Origin: Alphaproteobacteria bacterium
GTDB taxonomy: Bacteria; Pseudomonadota; Alphaproteobacteria; Bin95
Reading direction: 5' to 3'
Assembly: GCA_020638555.1 (NCBI GenBank)
Contig: JACKII010000005.1
Location: 124,001-188,000, forward strand
DNA: 64,000 nt
Positions 15,995 through 26,227 of the stretch are shown here, piece after piece. Made by a program: the position numbers and the translations under genes. Each line of letters begins with the position of its first letter. Positions within the stretch are counted from its first letter, which is position 1. The notes beneath the pieces were generated by a model. It had not been told where the DNA came from, searched no databases, and worked only from the letters and a program-made list of their open reading frames with translations.

Positions 15995-16842
15995 CGCCGC
16001 CGCCCCGCCATGGCGCACGGGGCTGGCGCGGCGCGCTCGTCGCAACGGCGCTGCTGGTATCGTCCGGCCTGCCGTGCGGCCCGGCGAGCGCGACGGGGGT
16101 GATGCCCGCCGCCGCGGTGGTCCCGCACACCGCCGGCTATTCCATGCAGGTGCTGCCCGTCGGCAATGGCGGCGGCATTCTCGGCGGCCGCGGCGTGCTG
16201 CAACTGGAATGGCGGCGCGATTGCGAGGGCATGGCCTATTCCCAGCACTCGGTCCTGACCCTCAACAACGAGGACGGCGCGGTCTTCGACAGCAGCGTGC
16301 GCATCGACAGTTGGGAGGCCGCCGACGCCAGCCGCTTCCGCTTCCTGCTCGAAAGCAGCATCGACGGCGAGGTCACCGAGGAGGTGAGCGGCCTCGCCGA
16401 GCGGTCGAAGGATGGCGCGGTCGCGGTCCGCTATCGCAAGCCGGAGGAGCGGAGCGAGACCATGCCGCGGGAAACCGTCTTCCCCTGGCAGCAGATGCGC
16501 GCGGTCCTGGCCGGCATTCGCGGCGGCAAGCGGCATCAGTGGTATCGCCTGCTGCGCGGCGAGGGCGAAGGCGACCCGATCGGCGTCAGCGTCCACATCG
16601 CCGGACGCGAAGGCCCGCCCAAGGGCCTTGGCGACCAGGGCGACCTGCTGCCGGGCGAGGGCTGGCGCGTGATCAGCGCCTTTTTCGAGAACCGCGTCAC
16701 GCCGGAGCCCGACTTCGAAATCGCCGAGACCGTGCTGGCCTCCGGCGTGATCACCCGCGCCGAGATCACCTATCCCGACATGATCATGCGCCTGAAACTG
16801 GAACGGCTGAAACGCGGCGCCACGCCAAGCTGCGGCGGCTAG
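15961..16842 (+). CDS. EipB-like DUF1849 periplasmic envelope-integrity protein
   Basis: A 293-residue secreted protein matching the DUF1849 family, studied in Brucella as EipB, a beta-spiral envelope-integrity factor. Visible family features are a signal segment (ALVATALLVSSGLPCG), HTAGYSMQV, EWRRDCEGMAY, DGAVFDSSVRIDSWEAADASRFRF, and a late cysteine (SCGG at the C terminus) that could form the family disulfide with DCEG. It starts at GTG inside the end of the SPOR-lipoprotein gene (34-base overlap), which suggests coupled expression. An ATG start is not available without losing part of the signal region. The EipB assignment is by pattern only. Confidence 0.75.
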   Translation: MENEIGRTDPVTPPPRHGARGWRGALVATALLVSSGLPCGPASATGVMPAAAVVPHTAGYSMQVLPVGNGGGILGGRGVLQLEWRRDCEGMAYSQHSVLTLNNEDGAVFDSSVRIDSWEAADASRFRFLLESSIDGEVTEEVSGLAERSKDGAVAVRYRKPEERSETMPRETVFPWQQMRAVLAGIRGGKRHQWYRLLRGEGEGDPIGVSVHIAGREGPPKGLGDQGDLLPGEGWRVISAFFENRVTPEPDFEIAETVLASGVITRAEITYPDMIMRLKLERLKRGATPSCGG

Positions 16843-16867
16843 GGCGGAGTCTTCTCCCGCTGGCTTA

Positions 16868-16980
16868 TCACCCCACCTTCCCTGTCCTCGCGCAAGCGGG
16901 GACCCATGCCTGAGAGACCAATACAGAGTCCGTATCCTGTGAGAAGCTCTCAGGCATGGGCTCCCGCTTGCGCGGGAGAT
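16868..16980 (+). repeat. Family C inverted repeat, copy 1
   Basis: Perfect 12-bp arms CATGCCTGAGAG and CTCTCAGGCATG around a 27-base centre. They are flanked by outer arms GCGCAAGCGGG and CCCGCTTGCGC. It lies in the convergent gap after the EipB-like gene and is nearly identical to the copy at 40.7 kb. Confidence 0.85.
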
Positions 16981-17048
16981 GGGGCAGGAGAGGGGGGCAG
17001 CCAGTACCGAAACCGCCCTGGAACTCACCCGGCCGCACCGAAGCGCGC

Positions 17049-17810
17049 CTACTCGTCCCAGACCCTGTCGGTCAGCGGCAGGCCCCGGATCGCCTCCGGG
17101 CCCAGCGGGTCGTCCGGCGCAATGCCCGCCTGCTGCAGCAGGCTTTGCACCTGACGCACATGCTGGGTGGAATGCCAGACCGTGCGCTCGAACATTTCGT
17201 GCAGCGTCGTCTCGCCGAAATACGCATGGAAGGGCCGGGAAAAGTCCAGGTCCCGCCCGCCCTCGCGCCACCAGTCCGCAAACCGGCGCCGCAAGGCCTC
17301 GCCGAACGCGGCAATGGCCGCACTGGTCGCCATGTCCGCCGGCGGCCCGGCCACCAGGTTTTCGTAGGCCAGCACCCGGTCTTCGGCCAGGGCATCCAGG
17401 AATTCGGTCGGGATCTGAAAGACATGGTGCATCAGCACCCGCCAGGAGCGCGGCCGGTTCGGCAGCGTGTTGGCCAGCGCACCGTCCGGCATCTGCCGCA
17501 CGGTCGCGACCGCGGCCGTCAGCACCCGCTCGTACCGCGCGGCCAGGTCCGTCGGCGAGAGCGCCGGGCCGGTATCCTCCCGCAGGTCCAGGAATGCGAC
17601 CACGTCCTTGATCACCTGGGCGAAGACGAACTTGCCGCCGCGCGCGACCACGGGAACCGAGCGTGCGCCCAGCGCCCGCAGTTTCTCCAGGCCGTCACCC
17701 TCCAGCACATTGACCGATTCGAACGCGATCCCACGGACCGCCAGAAAGTCCTTCACACGAAGGCAGGAGGTTCAATGCGGTTGCCAGAAGACTTGAATAC
17801 TGTCGCTCAT
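17049..17810 (-). CDS. Glutaredoxin-like/DinB fusion protein with in-frame TGA at the redox cysteine (candidate selenoprotein)
   Basis: Read from ATG 17810 through a TGA at codon 13, the frame gives 253 residues. It starts SDSIQVFWQPH-U-TSC-LRVKDFL: a thioredoxin-fold start whose CxxC motif has TGA for the first cysteine. The fold continues with ESVNV, a cis-proline strand SVPVVARGGKFVFAQ, and a DinB helical domain (about 90-253) with likely metal histidines in LMHHVF and WHSTQH. As I recall, homologues in alphaproteobacteria carry cysteine at this position. GGAG lies 7 bases before ATG 17810. An internal GTG (17756) would avoid the TGA but has no ribosome site and loses the first strand and redox motif. 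A point mutation or base error remains possible. Confidence 0.65.
17735..17771 (-). promoter_or_regulatory. Possible SECIS-like hairpin just after the in-frame TGA
   Basis: On the minus strand CCTTC-GTGT-GAAGG forms a 5-bp stem with a tetraloop that begins in G. Below it ACCTCC can pair with GGCGGT (one mismatch). The loop begins 13 bases after TGA, slightly closer than the range usual for bacterial SECIS elements. An alternative GGAC/GTCC hairpin places a loop 24 bases away. Neither was folded computationally. Confidence 0.35.
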
Positions 17811-17939
17811 CCGCCAACTCCGGCTTTGAATGCAGGCGCGATAGTAAGCGCGCTCGCCACGGAGCACAATTCTCTTTACATTCCCCTGTAACGCGTCGCG
17901 AACAGACGCGGAGACTCCCAAGCCTTCAGTGAGGACCCC

Positions 17940-19121
17940 ATGCGCGAAGCCGTCATCGTTTCCACAGCGCGTACCCCGATCGGTAGGGCCTACCGCGGCG
18001 CGTTCAACAATCTGGATGCGCCGACCATGGGCGGCCACGCCATCCGCGCCGCGGTCGAGCGCGCCGGCCTGGAGGCCGGGGCGATCGAAGACTGCATCAT
18101 GGGCGCGGCGCTGCAACAGGGCTCCACCGGCTTCAATATCGGCCGCCAGGCCGCCCTGGCCGCCGGCCTGCCCACCAGCGTTTCGGGCATGAGCATCGAC
18201 CGCCAGTGCTCCAGCGGCATGATGGCCATCGCCACCGCCGCCAAGCAGGTGATCGACGACCATATGGGCCCCATCGTCGCGGGCGGGCTGGAACAGATCA
18301 GCCTGGTGCAGAACGACCACGCCAACCAGTTCCGCGCCGTCGACCCGCGGCTGCAGGACATGCACCCGCACCTGCACATGCCGATGATCGACACGGCCGA
18401 AACCGTCGCCAAGCGCTATGGCGTCGCCCGCGATGTGCAGGATGCCTATGGCCTGCAATCGCAGATGCGCACCGCCGCGGCCCAGCAGGCCGGCCGCTTC
18501 GACGACGAGATCATCCCGGTCGCCGCCGACAAGATCGTCGTCAACCGCGAGACCGGCGAACAGTCGATCGAGCCGGTGACGCTCGCCAAGGACGAGGGCA
18601 ACCGCCCGGACACGAATCTGGACGGGCTGGCGGGGCTGAAACCGGTGCGGCCGGGCGGCGTCATCACCGCCGGCAATGCCTCGCAGCTCTCCGACGGCGC
18701 CAGCGCCTGCGTGGTGATGGACGCCGCGGAGGCCTCGAAGCGCGGCCTCTCGCCGCTGGGCCTCTATCGCGGCCTGGCGGTCGCCGGCTGCGACCCGGAC
18801 GAGATGGGCATCGGCCCCGTTTTCGCCGTGCCGAAATTGCTGGAGCGCCACGGCCTGAAGGTCGACGACATCGGCCTTTGGGAGTTGAACGAGGCGTTCG
18901 CGGTTCAGGTGCTCTATTGTCGCGACCGGCTGGGGATCGACAACGAGCGGCTGAACGTGAACGGCGGCGCCATTTCCATCGGCCACCCCTATGGCATGAG
19001 CGGCGCCCGCATGGTCGGTCACGCTCTGATCGAGGGCAAACGCCGCGGCGTCCAATACGTGGTCGTGACCATGTGCATCGGCGGCGGCATGGGCGCGGCC
19101 GGCCTGTTCGAGGTCGCCTGA
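17940..19121 (+). CDS. Acetyl-CoA acyltransferase (thiolase)
   Basis: A 393-residue thiolase with the complete catalytic set: nucleophile in SIDRQCSSGMMAI (about residue 89), NGGAISIGHPYGMSGARM near the C terminus, and CIGGGMGAAGLFE with the second active-site cysteine. It cleaves 3-ketoacyl-CoA or condenses acetyl-CoA. No adjacent beta-oxidation gene tells degradative from biosynthetic use. It is divergent from the glutaredoxin-DinB gene with a 129-base spacer holding both promoters. The ATG start gives the standard family opening (REAVIVSTARTPIGRA). Confidence 0.93.
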   Translation: MREAVIVSTARTPIGRAYRGAFNNLDAPTMGGHAIRAAVERAGLEAGAIEDCIMGAALQQGSTGFNIGRQAALAAGLPTSVSGMSIDRQCSSGMMAIATAAKQVIDDHMGPIVAGGLEQISLVQNDHANQFRAVDPRLQDMHPHLHMPMIDTAETVAKRYGVARDVQDAYGLQSQMRTAAAQQAGRFDDEIIPVAADKIVVNRETGEQSIEPVTLAKDEGNRPDTNLDGLAGLKPVRPGGVITAGNASQLSDGASACVVMDAAEASKRGLSPLGLYRGLAVAGCDPDEMGIGPVFAVPKLLERHGLKVDDIGLWELNEAFAVQVLYCRDRLGIDNERLNVNGGAISIGHPYGMSGARMVGHALIEGKRRGVQYVVVTMCIGGGMGAAGLFEVA

Positions 19122-19147
19122 GGCCCATCGCCGGCCCCGCGGGGCAT

Positions 19148-19173
19148 GAGGGCGGCGGCGCAATGCCGCCCTC
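19148..19173. terminator. Weak hairpin between convergent thiolase and tusA-like genes
   Basis: GAGGGCGGC pairs with GCCGCCCTC around an 8-base loop. No T-run follows on either strand, so a role as a bidirectional terminator is only possible. Confidence 0.35.
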
Positions 19174-19195
19174 GCCTCCCGGTCCGGGCCGGGCT

Positions 19196-19426
19196 TTATT
19201 GGCGTTTGCGCAAGGTCAACAGCCAGATATCCGGCTCGTCTTCCTCCAGCGACACGATTTCTTGCCCGATCTCGCGCAGGGCGCGGGGAACATTTTCCAG
19301 CGGCTCGCCGGCGCGGAGACGGACCTCCGCGGTTTCGCCGATCTGCATCCGCTCAACCATTAACTTGGTCTTTACGAATGTCATTGGGCACATATGTTTA
19401 GTGATGTCTAGAAAATAGTCAGCCAT
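19196..19426 (-). CDS. TusA-family sulfur-carrier protein
   Basis: A 76-residue protein of the TusA/SirA/YedF family. The conserved cysteine lies in HMCPMTFVKTKL near residue 13, followed by the amphipathic helix and the strand GETAEVRLRAGEPLENVP. Such proteins carry persulfide sulfur in tRNA thiolation, molybdenum-cofactor or sulfur metabolism, and YedF-type members co-occur with selenium use. Which branch this belongs to cannot be told from sequence alone. AAGGA precedes the ATG by about 7 bases; a second ATG one codon upstream is equally possible. It is convergent with the thiolase and divergent from mucR. Confidence 0.85.
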   Translation of the reverse strand: MADYFLDITKHMCPMTFVKTKLMVERMQIGETAEVRLRAGEPLENVPRALREIGQEIVSLEEDEPDIWLLTLRKRQ

Positions 19427-19544
19427 CAATCATTCCTTGAAATCCACATTGCCACACTAACTCCCTAATTACACCATTGCACAATGACCGATTCATGACT
19501 AAGTAGACGCCAGAAACCAACCCCCCATCCTTCGCAGGCGGAGT

Positions 19545-19979
19545 ATGCCGCAAATGTCCGAGACCGAGCCGCAGTCGACGAAAGAGCTCTTGGAGTACAC
19601 GACAGAAATCGTCGCAGCGCACGTTTCCAATAATACGGTGCCTGTCGCCGAACTTTCTGATCTGATCCATCAGGTCTTTCGGACCTTGGCATCCGTGGAA
19701 AGCGCTGCTTCCACGACCCAGGAACGCCCCGAGCCGGCCGTTCCGATCAAAAAGTCCGTCACGAACGATTATATCGTGTGCCTGGAAGACGGCAAGAAGC
19801 TGAAAATGCTGAAGCGCCATCTCAAGACCGCGTATAACATGACGCCGGAAGAATATCGCGAGCGTTGGAGCCTGCCGCCGGACTATCCGATGGTCGCCCC
19901 CAGCTACGCGGCCCAGCGTTCCAGCCTGGCCAAGAAGATCGGCCTCGGCACCCGGGCGCGGCGCGCGGCAGCCGAATAG
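19545..19979 (+). CDS. MucR/Ros-family transcriptional regulator
   Basis: A 144-residue regulator with the characteristic MucR C-terminal half: NDYIVCLEDGKKLKMLKRHLKTAYNMTPEEY, then LPPDYPMVAPSYAAQRS. In Ros the finger is C-x2-C-x9-H-x3-H. Here the second cysteine is aspartate and the last histidine is absent (TAY), so zinc binding must be altered or lost. Related rhizobial proteins still fold and bind DNA with such changes. MucR proteins are H-NS-like regulators that bind AT-rich targets. The 115-base upstream gap is unusually AT-rich for this region, which fits autoregulation. A clear intrinsic terminator follows. Confidence 0.92.
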   Translation: MPQMSETEPQSTKELLEYTTEIVAAHVSNNTVPVAELSDLIHQVFRTLASVESAASTTQERPEPAVPIKKSVTNDYIVCLEDGKKLKMLKRHLKTAYNMTPEEYRERWSLPPDYPMVAPSYAAQRSSLAKKIGLGTRARRAAAE

Positions 19980-20051
19980 GCCTCGCCCTTTCCCATCCGA
20001 CTGCCGTCCGATCGGGACGATCCCGGATGCCATCCGATCGGCACGATCATC

Positions 20052-20090
20052 GAGCGGCTGCGGCCTGTCGGTTGCAGCCGCTCTGTTTTT
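20052..20090 (+). terminator. Intrinsic terminator after mucR
   Basis: GAGCGGCTGC pairs perfectly with GCAGCCGCTC around a 12-base loop, followed by TGTTTTT. It isolates mucR from the ornithine-lipid genes. Confidence 0.85.
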
Positions 20091-20189
20091 CGAGTAACCG
20101 AGGATCAAGCCGGTTCGTTCATGGCCCGCCGGACAAGGGGGCCAAAGGCGGACCCAGGGTTCAGGGATGAGGCAAGGACACCCAACGGC

Positions 20190-21131
20190 ATGCCGTTAGC
20201 GCTTCGCCGCGCCATTCAACGGGGCCGCCCCTGGCGGCGCATTCGTCCGCCCAAGGCGGCAACCGTGCGTTTCGGCGGCCTGCCCTTCATGGGCCGGCAC
20301 GGCCGGGCTCCGCACACGCTGGTCAATCGCGACCGCGACATCCACCTGACCGCGGGCCCGCTGGAATTGCGGCTGGCCGAAACCGATGCCGAGATCGAAG
20401 CCTCGCAACGCCTGCGCTACGACGTGTTCTACACCGAGTACGGCGCCCGGCCCACGCCGGAGATGGAAGCGCTCGGCCGGGACTACGATGCCTTCGATGC
20501 CGGCTGCGATCACCTGATCGTCGTCGATACCGAGGTCGAAGACCCGAACGCCGCCATTGTCGGCACCTACCGCCTGATGCGCCGCGACATGGCGGCGAAG
20601 CTGGGCCGGTTCTACACCCAGGACGAGTTCAGCATCCGCCGCCTGCTGCGCGGCGGCCAGCAGGTGCTGGAGCTGGGGCGCTCGTGCGTCGCGCCGGCCT
20701 ATCGCCGCCAGATGACCATGCACCTGCTCTGGCGCGGCCTCGGCCTCTACGCCCATGTGCACGACGTCAAGCTGATGTTCGGCTGCGCCAGCTTCCACGG
20801 CACCGACCCGGAGGCGATCGGCGTCGAGCTCAGCTATCTGCGCCACTATCATCTGGCGCCGCTGCGGCTCAGGCCGAAGGCGCGGCGCAAACGCTATGTC
20901 AGCATGAACTGGCACGAGCCCGGCAGCTATGACCCCAAGGCCGCCCGCGCCGCCCTGCCGCCGCTGCTGAAGGGCTATCTGCGCATGGGCGGCATGGTCG
21001 GCGACGGCGCGGTCATCGACGAGCAGTTTAACACCATCGACGTCTGCATCGTCGTCCGGCCGGATCGGCTGGCCGGCCCGGTGGCGCGGCAATTCTCGGT
21101 TCTGGGCAAAGATGGCAGCCGACGCTCCTGA
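20190..21131 (+). CDS. olsB: Ornithine-acyl-ACP N-acyltransferase (OlsB-type GNAT)
   Basis: About 313 residues of the acyl-transferring GNAT family found in OlsB. Visible family features are ELRLAETDAEIEASQRLRYDVFYTE, the aspartate-rich DYDAFDAGCDHLIVVD, VGTYRLMRR, EFSIRRL, and LELGRSCVAPAYR. It joins a 3-hydroxy fatty acid from ACP to ornithine, giving lyso-ornithine lipid at the inner membrane. The next gene, an OlsA-type acyltransferase overlapping by 20 bases, would finish the lipid. The start is uncertain: ATG 20190 (AAGGA 11 bases upstream) is chosen. ATG 20121 would add 23 basic residues, and ATG 20289 also precedes the conserved fold. Confidence 0.85.
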   Translation: MPLALRRAIQRGRPWRRIRPPKAATVRFGGLPFMGRHGRAPHTLVNRDRDIHLTAGPLELRLAETDAEIEASQRLRYDVFYTEYGARPTPEMEALGRDYDAFDAGCDHLIVVDTEVEDPNAAIVGTYRLMRRDMAAKLGRFYTQDEFSIRRLLRGGQQVLELGRSCVAPAYRRQMTMHLLWRGLGLYAHVHDVKLMFGCASFHGTDPEAIGVELSYLRHYHLAPLRLRPKARRKRYVSMNWHEPGSYDPKAARAALPPLLKGYLRMGGMVGDGAVIDEQFNTIDVCIVVRPDRLAGPVARQFSVLGKDGSRRS

Positions 21132-22023
21132 CGGCCCGGACCACGGGTCGGGCATCAACGATCTGCTCGGCCCCCGCTGGGTGCGGACCATCCGCGCGGC
21201 GGTGCGGCTGACGCTCTATCTGCTGTTCACCGCGGCCCTGATTCCGGTGCAGGCGCTGGCGCTCTGGGTGAAGTCGCCCCTGCGCGAACGCATCCCACCC
21301 TTCTATCATCGCTGCTGTTGCCGGCTCTGGGGCCTGCATGTCGAGGTCAAGGGCGGGCTGGCCGCGGACCGGCCCCTGCTGCTGGTCTCGAACCACACCT
21401 CCTATCTGGATATCCCGGTGCTCTCGACCATTGGCGGCGTCAGCTTCATCGCCAAGAGCGAGGTGGCGAAATGGCCGTTTTTCGGCCTGCTCGCCAAGCT
21501 GCAGCGCACCGTCTTCGTCGACCGCCGCCGCTCCAGCACCGCCCGGCAGCGCGACGCCATCGGCGACCGGCTGGCGTCCGGCAGCCGGCTGATCCTGTTT
21601 GCCGAGGGCACCAGCAGCGACGGCAACCGCGTGCTGCCGTTCAAGAGCGCCCTTTTCAGCGTCGCCGAACGCAGCGCGGACGAAGAGCCGCTGATGCTGC
21701 AACCGCTCTCCATCGCCTTCACCCATCTGAACGGCATTCCCATCGGCCACGCGCTCCGGCCCTTTTATGCCTGGTATGGCGACATGGACCTGGCCGGGCA
21801 TTTGTGGACCTTTGCCGGCCTGGGACAGACCCGGGTCGAGGTGCGGCTGATGAATCCCGTCCGGGCCGACGCCTTCGCCTCGCGCCGCGAACTGTCCCGG
21901 TACATGTTCCACGAGGTCCAGAACGCCGTCGCCGCCTCCCTCACCGGACGCGAGTCCGGCTTGACAGAGCCGAAGCCGGCGCTAGGGTCCGCCGCAACGG
22001 CGGCCGGCGCGGCCGCCTCCTGA
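21112..22023 (+). CDS. olsA: 1-acyl-glycerol-3-phosphate acyltransferase-like protein (OlsA-type)
   Basis: A 303-residue PlsC-family acyltransferase. A membrane segment (LTLYLLFTAALIPVQALAL) precedes the catalytic NHTSYLD (H-x4-D) near residue 100 and the substrate motif FAEGTSSDGNR. It sits directly behind olsB with a 20-base overlap, so the expected role is O-acylation of lyso-ornithine lipid. OlsA enzymes can also acylate lysophosphatidic acid. Ornithine lipids replace phospholipids under phosphate limitation in many alphaproteobacteria; no Pho box was recognised here. miaB follows 29 bases later. Confidence 0.88.
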   Translation: MAADAPDGPDHGSGINDLLGPRWVRTIRAAVRLTLYLLFTAALIPVQALALWVKSPLRERIPPFYHRCCCRLWGLHVEVKGGLAADRPLLLVSNHTSYLDIPVLSTIGGVSFIAKSEVAKWPFFGLLAKLQRTVFVDRRRSSTARQRDAIGDRLASGSRLILFAEGTSSDGNRVLPFKSALFSVAERSADEEPLMLQPLSIAFTHLNGIPIGHALRPFYAWYGDMDLAGHLWTFAGLGQTRVEVRLMNPVRADAFASRRELSRYMFHEVQNAVAASLTGRESGLTEPKPALGSAATAAGAAAS

Positions 22024-22052
22024 CCACCACCAGACCGGATTTTGCTGCCGCG

Positions 22053-25065
<3,013 letters not shown>

Positions 25066-25069
<4 letters not shown>

Positions 25070-26217
25070 GCCTGGCCGAGCGCACCGCCACAACGCCGAT
25101 GACCGACGACCCTTCGCCTAGACGCACTCCGCCGGCCCCCGAGCCGCCGGCGGAGTCTCCTGCCGCCAACGCCTCCGCCGAGACGGCCCTTTCCCTGCAC
25201 AACGGCTTTGCCGCCGACCAGGCCGACAGCCCCGCCACCGCGCCGAACGGGGCCAATGGCGGCGCCGGCGGCCATGGCAATGGCGGATCCGCCGCGGCGG
25301 CCAACGGCCACGCCAACGGCAATGGCCACACCCCGCCCCGCAGCGCCCGCCGCTCGGTCTGGCGCGATATCTGGCGCCTGTTGCGGCGCCAGCGCGGCGG
25401 CGAGTCCTCGCTGCGCGACGCGCTGGAGGAACTGGCCGAACGGCACGAGGAAGACAGCGAGCCGATCGACCCGACCGAGCACCTGATCCTCGAAAACACC
25501 CTGCGCCTGCGCGGCCAGACGGTGGAGGACGTGATGGTGCCCCGCGCCGACATCGCCGCCATCGAGGTGAACATGCCGCTTTTGGACGTGGTGCAGCGCA
25601 TCGGCGAAACCCACCACTCGCGCATGCCGGTGTTCGAGGGCGACCTGGACCACACGATCGGCCTGATTCACGTCAAGGACGTGCTGCCCGCCGTTGCCGG
25701 CGACGGCGCGAGCGTGCCGCTGCGCACGCTGCTGCGCCCGGCGATGATCGTCGCCCCCTCCATGCGGGTGCTGGACCTGCTGCTGCGCATGCGCCTGGAG
25801 CGCACGCACATGGCGCTGGTGGTGGACGAATTCGGCGGCATTGACGGCCTCGTCACCATCGAGGACCTGGTCGAGCAGATCGTCGGCGAGATCGAGGACG
25901 AACACGACGTCGCCGAGGAAACCACGCTGGAGCGCCGTCCCGACGGCACCCTGATCGCCGACGCCCGCGTCTTTCTGGAGGATTTCGAGGCCGAGGTCGG
26001 CGAGGTCTTGAGCAACGAGGAACGGGACCATGTCGATACGCTGGGCGGCCTGGTGTTCAACCTGGTCGGCCGGGTGCCGGGCCGGGGCGAGATCGTCATC
26101 CACCCTTCCGGCATCGAGTTCGAGATTCTGGAGGGCGATCCGCGCCGGCTGAAACGGTTGCGCGTGCGCAACCTGCCGCCGCCGCCGGAACCGCCGCAAG
26201 CCGCCACCATGGCCTGA
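25066..26217 (+). CDS. corC: CorC/HlyC-family CBS-domain protein
   Basis: A 383-residue CorC-type protein without the DUF21 membrane domain. After a 95-residue low-complexity leader rich in Ala, Gly and Asn come DVMVPRADIAAIEVN, two CBS domains (about 150-270; LVVDEFGGIDGLVTIEDLVE) and the CorC_HlyC transporter-associated domain (VGEVLSNEERDHVDTLGGLVF). Family members are linked to magnesium/cobalt efflux and, in this operon position, to envelope maturation with Lnt. The start is TTG, overlapping the previous stop by 4 bases. An ATG at 25099 (TDDPSPRR) is the alternative. The glycine/asparagine-rich stretch (NGNGHANGNG type) is unlike the usual family N terminus. Confidence 0.9.
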
Positions 26218-26227
26218 CCCGACGCCC

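Noticed and set aside
16906..17154. Small open frames containing AWAPACAGDG-type peptides near 16.9 and 40.7 kb
   Set aside because: They are translations of the family C repeat DNA and repeat in step with it, not genes.
17756..17810. Ordinary gene start at the internal GTG 17756, with no selenocysteine
   Set aside because: Not preferred: there is no ribosome site at GTG, and this start would remove the first strand and the redox motif of the glutaredoxin fold. It is kept as the main alternative for the coding start.
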